Below, one piece after another: positions 1-9,131 of a stretch of 24,161 bases of DNA (positions are counted from its first letter, which is position 1; the number at the start of each line of letters is the position of its first letter). Under the pieces are notes generated by a model that did no database searches, was not told where the DNA came from, and saw nothing but the letters and a program-made list of their open reading frames with translations. Where the stretch lies: positions 1 through 24,161 of the forward strand of contig JADGJT010000297.1 of the NCBI GenBank assembly GCA_027604005.1. Direction: 5' to 3'. A program made the position numbers and the translations under genes. The stretch comes from Dinochytrium kinnereticum (lineage: Eukaryota > Chytridiomycota > Chytridiomycetes > Chytridiales > Chytridiaceae).

Positions 1-161
1 GATGAATAACACACGGGATAGGACCTTACGATCTCCTTGTCGTCCAGCTCAAGGATATGCTCATCAAACACCTTTCGCTCCTCCTTGGAGATGTCGGCAG
101 CATCGGTGAAGGCCCCGCCCGCGCCTGCCGTAGTTTTCTTCTTCAGGTCGAATTTGAACAT
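1..161 (-). CDS. N-terminal fragment of an unrecognised protein
   Basis: On the minus strand an ATG at 161 opens a reading frame that begins MFKFDLKKKTT, passes through a Gly/Ala stretch, and continues with a charged segment (KEERKVFDEHILELDD) to the window edge. A possible splice donor (GTAAGG) lies near position 29, so the exon may end there and only about 44 residues may be real. The start is 64 bp from the divergent HROB-like start, which fits a shared promoter. I do not recognise the family. The charged, regular composition and the position make a real first exon likely, but the function cannot be stated. Confidence 0.5.
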   Translation of the reverse strand, partial: MFKFDLKKKTTAGAGGAFTDAADISKEERKVFDEHILELDDKEIVRSYPVCYS

Positions 162-225
162 GCTGAAAACTGATTGAGGTTGGTTGAGAAGCTGACAACT
201 CTTTAGGCCTCGACCTGCCTGTCCG
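162..225. promoter_or_regulatory. 64-bp divergent promoter region
   Basis: This is the whole interval between the start codons of the left-edge gene (minus) and the HROB-like gene (plus). Both 5' UTRs and core promoters must fit here or overlap the opposing gene. I see no clear TATA element. The call rests on position only. Confidence 0.4.
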
Positions 226-2540
226 ATGTTCAAGGTGAGTTCCAGGAGATGCGAAGCAGCATCGACACCCGCGACTGACCCGCAATGCATTTAGGGTGTG
301 CCCAAGCGAGGAAATGCTTCAGCTGCAGTGATTTCAGGCGACCCGGCAAGGGGGTCTCAAGTAAGAAGTCAGCTTGAATCAAGGCCAGCTCTTGAGGCAA
401 AGTTCCCTCGATTCGAACAGAAACCGTCATCAGCCCCACCACAACCTCTAAAGAGTGATCCAGTCGATGAATTTGAGAACTCGGACCCGTTCGACAGTGA
501 CATGCTGCCTGATGAGCTTTTTAGCATCCTTGATCAAGTTGAGTCCCAAGCTGCCTCTCAATTGCCAGGACCATCACTCGCGACCTTGGGTCAAGTTGGA
601 GGACAGAATAAACCATCTGTACTGAGGGGCCTTTCACAGTTGCCTGACTTGGCTCGAAAAGCGAGTCCCATGGACTCTTCTGTAGGGACGTCACAGATTG
701 TACCTAAAGCAGGTAGCGTCAGTTTTCTTTTTTTTATTTGCATTATTCTGATTGTTGCATAACACCAGAAACGTATTCTGAAAGGAAGCCGCTAGGGCGG
801 TTTTGGAATGCAATGCCTTCAGAACTTGCTGGTCCTAGCGAATCTGTTAATACCACCAGGTCGCAATCTTTGGGAAAGTGAGGAATTGATGCTGGCTGGC
901 ATGGTATTTAACGTAAAACAGGAAACCCAGCAACCCAATGATGTCGCTCGCTAACAGCCGCGCGGAGACACCCCATACACCATTTACTCCTCCAGCGAAA
1001 CGTGAGCCACTCGCGAAACTTCAGGACTTTCGATACCAACCCACGACTTTAAAGATATCTGAAAAATCCCATGAGACAGTGAACCACGACGCGTCGACAT
1101 CATGGGAAAGGTACATATATAATAGGCTTGGTCCGAGCTTACACGTCCAAAAGAAAGCCCAGCAGTGTAGCGACACTGGTTGCCAACCACCGCGTCGAAC
1201 AACCTCGGACGCCATTTACTCCTCAGTCGGGGGGCGAGCCATCACGGCAAAATATTGCAATAGTTGGTTCATGTTCGATATTTCCAAACACTAGGCGTCA
1301 AACACCATCTTCAAAGATTCCGTTTGAGTCTGATGAGGCCGTAAATCACACCATATCGCCCCAAGCGCTATCCACTCCACCATGGAAAAATGAAAGCGAG
1401 CAAAACGTTGGCGGGCCCTATGTGAAGTCACGGATGAATGGATTTCAAAAACTTCCTAATCCAATGGTTCAACTCGGCGAGAGATATCACCACCTTGAAA
1501 TGACACCTGGAAACTCTTCAAAAGCCTATCTTCCCATTGCACGTCTTGGAGCATTGCAGTCTGCCACGCCAGCACCGCGAAACCAACAAACCGGGCCATC
1601 AAATACGAAACCACAAAACGAACGAGAAAGGACTCCTGCTCCGTTCCCGTTCCCAACCGACTATCCAAAGACGGTTAAGAAAGTTGCCGTTAATTCAGAG
1701 AGACGTATCCCAGGCCCTGCTGGGGAGCTGAATGACTTTGTAAGTATTAACCTTCTAGCTTTGGTTTGTTTTTCTTCTTATTCCTTGACGCATTTTAGAT
1801 TAGTAATAATGGGCCATCGGAGCTTCCTATGATGCCGCTGAAGAGAGGGGGAGCAGATGGGGTCGGTCATCCACCTCGGTTTGCGAGGAAACGGCGAAAA
1901 GGGAAGAACGACTTGCCTAAGGACGTTTCGAACGACCCGGAATTCGGACTACCGCCATGGCAGCTGATCTGTGATATACTGCAGAAGAGAGAGGGTCGGA
2001 CTCGTTTATTCTTTTTCCTCTGACTTATCAAACATTCTTCTTTTGTTTCAGTTCCACTAGTTTGCATGAAGGACATTGTAAAAGCTTCACCAATTGAAAA
2101 GGTTTCTGCTGCTGTAGGAGTTGTTCACGAGATCAAGTTTTCTGATTCTGGAGCAAATGTAGTTTTAAAAGATCCGACAGGTGATATTTTGGTCGCGTAA
2201 TGCTTCAACTTCTCACTTCCTTCAGGCTGTGTATCTGGTGTGATTCACAGAAAAGTCGTTGAGAAATACCCAGAACTTCCTTTAGGAACCAGTATATATT
2301 TAAAAAAGGTATATATAGCTTTTGGCCACCCCAGTGGAGCTATGTCACGCTATCCAAAAAAACGAAGAAAAGGTTGCTGGTGACTAACAAATTTACAAAA
2401 TCTCTCATTTACCCCGAACCCATAAGTTCTCGATATTTAAACCCGTACCCGACGCCACGTATCTAAACATCACTCTAAAAAACATCGGCGCAATGATCCT
2501 TCCGGACGAGCGTATGATAGAGCCGCCCGATTCACAGTAG
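226..2540 (+). CDS. HROB: HROB-like homologous recombination OB-fold protein
   Basis: Nine exons join in phase: 226-234, 295-712, 769-877, 922-1110, 1154-1739, 1799-2003, 2052-2180, 2226-2308 and 2427-2540, giving about 613 aa (human HROB is about 650). Residues 1-500 are low-complexity, rich in Pro, Ser and Thr and probably disordered. The C-terminal ~110 residues carry the HROB OB-type domain (DUF4539). Its landmarks are an entry like PLVCMKDIVKAS, then VVLKDPTG, then GVIHRKVVE, a Gly-containing turn before IYLKK, and FSIFKP...YLNITLKNI. In animals HROB recruits and activates the MCM8-MCM9 helicase during homologous recombination and crosslink repair; that role here is inferred from the family. 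The exon 6 donor is uncertain (GTTTAT at 2004, or GTCGGA at 1995). An AATAAA follows the stop by 21 nt. The disordered part contains an internal duplication (see findings). Confidence 0.8.
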
Positions 2541-2560
2541 TTCGTTATTCACATCAATCA

Positions 2561-2566
2561 AATAAA
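2561..2566 (+). terminator. Poly(A) signal AATAAA of the HROB-like gene
   Basis: A canonical AATAAA hexamer lies 21 nt after the TAG stop of the HROB-like gene, on the same strand, and is the likely 3' end processing signal. Confidence 0.5.
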
Positions 2567-2653
2567 GAAACTAATCTGCATCGAAAAACATAATGTCAGG
2601 AGTTGATTTTTAAAAGGGGTGGCATACTATTTGACCGGTAAGCCTGATATAAG

Positions 2654-2889
2654 ATGTCGACAAGGGGCGAGTTCTACGTATCAAATCAGAGATTATCTTT
2701 GACACTCAAAAAACCTGCAGAAGGAACCAAAGTCGCGATCGGAATTCAATATCAGGTAAGCTCCTTGGTCCAGACACGGCCGCCATGCGATCAATCCAAA
2801 TCCACAGATCCATTAAGGAGAAAGAGGTGGGTGGAACGAACTACTCACACGTAAATATTGGACAAAGCAATGCAATGGTTACCTCTTGA
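2654..2889 (+). CDS. Possible small two-exon protein, unrecognised
   Basis: ATG at 2654 opens a 34-codon stretch (begins MSTRGEFYVSNQRLSL) that ends at a good donor (CAG/GTAAGC, exon 2654-2755). If the acceptor is ATTAAG near 2820, the frame continues in phase (EKEVGGTNYSHVNIGQ) to a TGA at 2887-2889, giving about 57 aa. Another acceptor (CACAG) ends it after two more codons. The second exon would lie antisense to the last coding bases of Dcp1, and the start is 114 nt after the HROB-like stop. The first part has normal-looking amino-acid composition, but I do not recognise a family. It could instead be HROB-like 3' sequence or chance. Confidence 0.3.
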
Positions 2890-3643
2890 TATGATATTGC
2901 GGTATTGGATACAGGGTAGTAGGCCGGAGGTATGTTCTGAGGAATGACATTGCTCGCCATTATGGAGGGCTGTAGTGGTTCAGCTGTTCTGTTTTCCTGA
3001 TTTGCTGTTATCTGAGCCTTTGCGAACAAATCCATAACGCTGATGGTCGTTTCGACTGACTTCGATTTACTGGATTCCACGGAAGGGGCGATCGCTGTTT
3101 CTGTCAGGTTGCAATATCTTCAAAATAGAGGGGTAAGATTAAGGGATTAACGCCTGTTGGAATACCTTTGAAGAGACTTTGCTAAGCGTGATCGATCTGA
3201 CGCCTCATACATCCAGAGACCTTGAACCAAGTCTTAATAGATAATGAGTTAGAGAAAATAGCGGGTGCTGAAAGTCTGAATATAACCAACCATTCTCTGA
3301 GCGGAATATCACATAGTCCCCCAGCACTTGAACCTCCATATCACTAGAGAGATTCGTCTTGTAATTCTCAGTGGACAATCGGTTCAGGACAAACATGGAG
3401 TAGAAGGGCTTTCGAGATCGTTTCAATAGGAAAAGAGTACCCTCTATCCCCTTCTTCGACTGCAAGTAGGGAGGCTGCATCAGCATGGCCACCACCCAGC
3501 CAATAAATTCATACCCATGTTTTCGTATCCGTGTTGAAGTCGTAAACCACCACATGGCTGGTCGAGTCAACGATCGCAGTGGTGTCAGACTCATATCGCT
3601 TCAGCACCTTCATGTTGACGGCGTTCCTCGCGTGCAGGTCCAT
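2841..3643 (-). CDS. DCP1: mRNA-decapping enzyme subunit Dcp1
   Basis: Four minus-strand exons join in phase: 3643-3515, 3459-3291, 3232-3166 and 3117-2841, about 213 aa. Dcp1 is an EVH1-fold cofactor that activates the decapping enzyme Dcp2 in cytoplasmic 5'-3' mRNA decay. Visible landmarks are an N-terminal helix with NAVNMKVLKRYE, the strand VVVYDFNT followed by TW, the signature GIEGTLFLLKRS, then FVLNRLSTEN and a last helix beginning GLWMYEASDRSRLAKSL. After the EVH1 fold a short linker holds VMDLFAKAQ, which matches the MM1-type short motif seen in long Dcp1 proteins. No clear C-terminal trimerisation domain is visible. A possible donor (GAG/GTAACC near 2882) means the true last exon could differ. 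A second in-frame acceptor for exon 2 (CAG at 3474-3476) would add five residues. Confidence 0.85.
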
Positions 3644-3822
3644 TGTTGAAGAGGCAACAGTAACAGGCAAAAATGTGAACAGGAAGCATCAATTTTTGTC
3701 AAGCAACCACGCAGAGATGTATTGAATCAAATACAGACAGAATAACGCCCGTCCCCTGCATCCCAACCCGCCAGCGACACCGCTCTAACACGCGTCCTCC
3801 GCACAGTTCAGATCCAGAATCC

Positions 3823-4295
3823 TTACTCCGACTCGGCAGCACGGACCCTGCCAGAGGCGTTGGTCACCTTCACGTCGAGCTGCTGGGCCCTCTCGAGGAT
3901 GGCAATCCTCTTCCTGGACGAGACGTTGTGGGCAATCTCGGCAGCGTAGGTCCTGTTGTGCATCAGGAGAAGCTCAAGGTCCTGGACGTTGCTGACAAGG
4001 AACTTCTTGAAGCCGTTGGGCATCAAGTGACGGGTGACCTTGTTGGAGCCGTAACCGATCTTGGGCATGGGGATGTTGCCCTTGAACCGCCTGCGGACAC
4101 GGTTGTCAATACCCCTGGGCTTGCGCCATGAGGCCTGGAGAACATCAGAAGGAAAGCGTCCTGTTAGCCTATGGTCCTTTGCTAAACGAAAAGCCTTGAA
4201 CTTACGTCAACCCTCATGAAGCGGTTAGACTGGAAGCGGAAGAACTTCTGCTTCCTCTTCTTGACGATCACATGCTTGTTCAAGGGGGTGACCAT
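3823..4295 (-). CDS. RPL32: 60S ribosomal protein eL32
   Basis: Two exons, 4295-4206 and 4134-3823, with a 71-nt intron (GTAAGT...CCAG), give 133 aa, the normal length. The protein is a structural component of the cytosolic large ribosomal subunit. The sequence shows the eL32 landmarks in order: [60 protein letters not shown] and a C-terminal [13 protein letters not shown]. The early intron after about 30 codons is typical of ribosomal protein genes in intron-rich fungi. It is transcribed divergently from uS9 across a 1.7 kb spacer. Confidence 0.97.
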
Positions 4296-4598
4296 GGTGG
4301 CTGTGAGGTGAGGTGAGTTAGTTCACAGACTTCACCAAGTTCTCTCCAAAAAAATCGGCCAGATAAGATCCAGAGGCCCATCTTGCGTCCATCCATCACA
4401 CATCAGTCGAAGCGACTGCTCCAGCTCCATCCGTTCTCGCCGTCCATGAAGCTCTAGCGCCAACAAATCTCTGCCCAACTCGAAAAGTCCCAAGCAACAC
4501 CATATCCTGCAGAGCTCCGCTGCCACCCCCACGACCCATTCATAGCCCATCCAGAGATTCCTCCCAACTGTCCTCTTGATGTCCCTGCTGCTCGTCCG

Positions 4599-4640
4599 GT
4601 GGATGATGGATGGATGTGATGGATGGATGGGATGGATTGG
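4599..4640. repeat. GGATG/GGAT low-complexity array upstream of eL32
   Basis: Imperfect tandem repeats of GATG and GGATGGAT fill this stretch, about 305-345 bp upstream of the eL32 start codon. Read on the eL32 coding strand the unit is CATCC. A similar array lies upstream of uS9. Confidence 0.75.
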
Positions 4641-5836
4641 CCGTCATCTCGCCGTCGCTGAGCAAACGCACCTTATTTAATTTCGAGTAAAAAGGGAGTT
4701 GATGTGACACAACCGTCTAGTATTTGACGCCAACGCGCGAACCTCCCCTCGACACGAGCTGATGCCTTGAGCTGCCTGGACCTCCGAGGAGCTTTGGGGC
4801 ATACCGTCCTCCTGGATACTCCCTGTAACACCTCTTTCTCATGAGAAGGCGTCCTGCAATTGATCGGTATGCTGGTGCGCTGCATGCATGTCAAGGCGGC
4901 TCATGGCAACTGTCTGGGTGCCTGTGACTGTGCTGGATAGCCGTGACTGACGGCACCGTTATCTCATTCTTTAATAGAGTTGAACGGCCGTAACTAATGT
5001 AATCTGACGGTGTTAAGCTCAGGATGGCCACATCTCAGATCAAATTGGCACGAAGAAATCAAGCAAGGCATCCATTCAAGCCTTGGAGCTCCCGTGAGTG
5101 ACTTATTGTGCACGGCAGACATTCGCCCCATCACTTAAAATATGAAAACAACATGAAAGCGTTTTGCAGCTGTGTTTGCTTGACGATAAGGTGGACTTTT
5201 TGTGTTGGCACAACAGTGTGAACATTTCTGCCTCCATCCTCTCTCCAACGTGCTTACTCGCCGCCATACAATCCTTTATTTGTACCAGATGGCCTCTTAC
5301 TGTGGGAAATGTGTCATCACCGGCGGCATGAGAGCGATGAAGTGGCAACTCTTTTCGTGTGTGTTTTGCAAAAATGTCCTCCTTCCTCTCTGATTCACTC
5401 TGTTTTATCGCTATCACGCTGTTACAGACGTGCCAACATGCTTATAGTCACGTCCTCATCAGCGCTGTGAGGGATCAATTAAGTGAAAGCTCGGACGACG
5501 GAGTGCCCATTCCGCCTCTCCTTCCCAAAGACGCCGGCCGTGAGTGGATATCTTTAAATTCTGGTCAGCAAAAAGAGGTCTGCAAGCGTGCCAAAGAGGA
5601 TCCTTGGCGTTAAGGCATCGCTGTTGGCCAGCGTCCTTGCGTGGGCAGCGACGCGCTCGGCATCAAAGGTGACCGGTTTGTGTCACTTGACAGACCTTTC
5701 AAATTTTATAAAGTGAGTACATGCCTCTGGCCTGGAGACGGGGCATGGAGCGACGGATGCCATCACCGAGCAGGGAGACGACGGAATGACACTGGGAGAG
5801 AAGGGATGCGAGGGCGTGGAGCAGTTACGAACCTTT

Positions 5837-5890
5837 GGATTTGGAACGGATAGAATGGATGGATGCTATGGATGGATCGGATGGATGGGC
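5837..5890. repeat. GGAT/GGATG low-complexity array upstream of uS9
   Basis: Imperfect GGATG/ATGGAT repeats interrupted by short spacers, about 140-190 bp upstream of the uS9 start codon. Relative to the gene the unit reads GGATG, the opposite strand from the eL32 array. A sparser set of the same motif continues in the uS9 first intron (about 6110-6145). Confidence 0.7.
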
Positions 5891-6027
5891 TGGACCTATG
5901 TTGGACAAAGGATGTGGTTGGAATGGCTCCCTACCGTGTGCAGGACGGCACTCTTGCGGGCTACCGATAGAATCTATGCTCAGGATTCCTATCGTCATGG
6001 AACAGTTTCTAATCCGTTTTTTCAGAA

Positions 6028-6783
<756 letters not shown>

Positions 6784-6789
6784 TGAAAT

Positions 6790-6866
6790 ATATTCAGCCG
6801 TTCGTGGCATTTTTACGTTAAAGCATTGAGATATTCAGTCGTTTGTGGTGTTTTTTCGCGTGAAAA
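6790..6866. repeat. Imperfect direct repeat upstream of ILV3
   Basis: Two copies of a unit of about 35 nt starting ATATTCAGYCGTTYGTGG begin at 6790 and 6831, a 41-nt period. They differ at several positions and lie between the uS9 stop and the ILV3 start (about 100-180 bp upstream of the latter). This could be an old tandem duplication or paired regulatory sites. Confidence 0.6.
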
Positions 6867-6965
6867 ACAGAGTTGAACGATCTAATCTTATCACAAATGC
6901 TGTGATTTTGTTCGAAACGCTCAACTTTCTTTTTGCCCAGCAATAAATCAACGGCAGCAGCGACG

Positions 6966-9111
6966 ATGGTTGCGATGGGAGTGCTGCCAGTAGGCATGAG
7001 CGTGCGTCGGCAATGTGTGAGGATGTTCTCCGCTTCTTCTGCGCGACGAGAAGCCGTCAAGGCGAACAAGTACAGTTCGAGGATCACGCAGCCGCCTTCT
7101 CAGGGGGCATCACAGGCCATGTGTAAGGCCTTCCTCTCTGCAGGGACCCAACAGCTAAACATCCAATAGTGTACGCTACCGGTCTGACACCTGAGCAAAT
7201 GAACTTGCCACAGGTTGGAATATCCAGCGTGTAAGGGCGTTCTCGGCTTATTAGATGTCTCAACCTGTTATTAGATGGTATGAAGGCAACCCTTGTAACA
7301 TGCACCTGAACGACCTGTCTCTGTTGGTGAAGGAGGGAGTGAAGAAGGCTGGACTTGTTGGTTACAGGTTCAACACCATCGGTGTCAGTGATGGAATTTC
7401 TATGGGGACCGACGGAATGAGCTACTCGTTGCAGTCCAGAGAGATCATTGCTGATTCCATCGAAACGGTAGGACCCACGCAACCCAGTTCAACCTCATCT
7501 GACTTTCCGCAAGGTCATGGGTGCGCAATGGTATGATGCCAACATCTCGCTGCCGGGATGTGACAAGAACATGCCAGGCTGCTTGATTGCCATGGCGCGC
7601 TTCAACAGGCCCTCGTTGATTGTTTACGGAGGAACGATTCGCGCTGGAAAATGCAATAATCAATCTCTTGATATCGTCTCGGCCTTCCAGGCGTATGGAG
7701 AGTTCATTGCTGGTCGGATAACCGAAAAGGAAAGAAGTGACATTATCAGGAATTCTTGCCCTGGTCCTGGAGCATGCGGAGGAATGTACACTGCGAATAC
7801 CAGTGAGTTATTGCCATAGTGCTGTCAAGTTATTCTGAGCCGTTTTATTTTAGTGGCAAGTGCCATTGAGGCCATGGGAATGTGTCTTCCTTACAGTTCA
7901 TCAACACCAGCCGAAGATCCCCTGAAGCGGGAGGAATGTCTGAAAGCAGGGGCTGCTATTAAGCGACTCCTGATCGATGATATTAAGCCGAGGGATATTA
8001 TGACGCGCAAGGCTTTGGAGAATGCCATGACCATTATCATGGCTTTGGGAGGTTCTCGTCTCCGCAAGACTCAAATCCACTGACTGTGTTTGTTTTTAAA
8101 TAGGCTCTACCAATGCCGTTCTGCATTTGCTCGCTCTCGCTCAAGCTTTGAAGGTTCCTCTAACCATTGACGACTTCCAAGCATTCAGCGACCGCGTCCC
8201 CTTCATCGCCGACTTGAAGCCCAGTGGAGCCTATGTCATGGAGGATCTACAACAATACGGTGGTATCCCCGCCGTTCTAAAATACCTCTGGAAAGAAGGG
8301 CTTATCCACGGCGATTGTATGACCGTTACGGGAAAGACCATGGCCGAAAACATCAAAGACCTTCCTGACCTCCCTGTCGACAACCCCATTATCCGACCCC
8401 TTTCAAACCCGATCAAGCCCACTGGTCACATTCAGATCCTGCGCGGAAACGTTGCTACCAATGGAAGCGTGGCCAAGATCACTGGAAAGGAGGGATTGGT
8501 GTTTAAGGGACGTGCGCGTGTGTATGATGCAGAAGAGGACATGTTGAAGGCTTTAGAGGAGGGTCACATCACAAAGGGCCATGTTGTCGTCATTCGTTAC
8601 GAAGGGCCCAAAGGTGGACCTGGAATGCCGGAGATGCGTACGTGCCCTGATATCCTTTTCTGTCAATCCTTTGCTGAAGTTTGAAAAAGTCACCCCAACT
8701 AGTGCGATCATGGGAGCTGGCCTAGGCAAGGACGTTGCTCTTCTTACAGATGGACGTTTCTCTGGTGGCAGTCACGTAAGAGCTTTCTCCCTGGACGCTT
8801 CTAAGAGATGGTTAGGGTTTCATTATCGGTCATATTTCACCTGAGGCTCAGGAGGGAGGACCTATCGCGCTTATCAAGGACGATGACGTTATTACCATCG
8901 ACGCCAACAGCCGAGTGATTGATGTCGACGTATCCGAAGAAGAGATGGCTCAAAGACGGAAACTTTGGAAGGCTCCTCCTCACAAGGCAACAAACGGAAC
9001 CTTATACAAGTTCATCAAGAATGTGGGTTTATTAGGTGATATGACACATATTTAACAACTGGTATACAATAGGTGAGCGATGCGTCCACAGGCTGCGTAA
9101 CAGACGCATAG
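6966..9111 (+). CDS. ILV3: Dihydroxy-acid dehydratase, mitochondrial
   Basis: Nine exons (6966-7122, 7170-7230, 7275-7467, 7514-7802, 7854-8051, 8104-8637, 8690-8775, 8816-9022, 9073-9111) give 587 aa; yeast Ilv3 is 585. The enzyme removes water from 2,3-dihydroxy-isovalerate and -methylvalerate, the penultimate step of valine and isoleucine synthesis, in the mitochondrial matrix. The first ~45 residues are Arg/Ser-rich and lack acids early, a likely targeting peptide. Fe-S ligand motifs are CDKNMPGC (about 153-160) and CPGPGACGG (from about 219). Further landmarks are [59 protein letters not shown] and [12 protein letters not shown]. The exon 5 donor is unusual (GTTCTC at 8052), but the splice restores GGSTNAV exactly. 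Its stop is 20 bp from the convergent VPS17 stop. Confidence 0.96.
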
Positions 9112-9131
9112 ATACATCGAGGACAGGCTGG

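Larger units (their letters stand above)
4296..6027. other. 1.7 kb spacer between divergent eL32 and uS9 genes
   Basis: No gene can be called securely. The interval must contain the promoters of both ribosomal protein genes. It holds two GGATG-rich arrays (separate entries) and a few weak exon-like pieces. One is an ATG at 5024 followed by about 23 codons ending at GTGAGT. Another is a stretch after TTACAG near 5430 that stays open to 5613. A third is a short frame with two CxxC pairs at 5202-5393. These pieces do not join into one protein in any phase I tried. Other open frames here look like chance. Confidence 0.5.

Noticed and set aside
5103..5417. 104-codon minus-strand open frame in the spacer
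   Set aside because: No recognisable motif, no splice logic, and it overlaps equally weak plus-strand frames; treated as chance.
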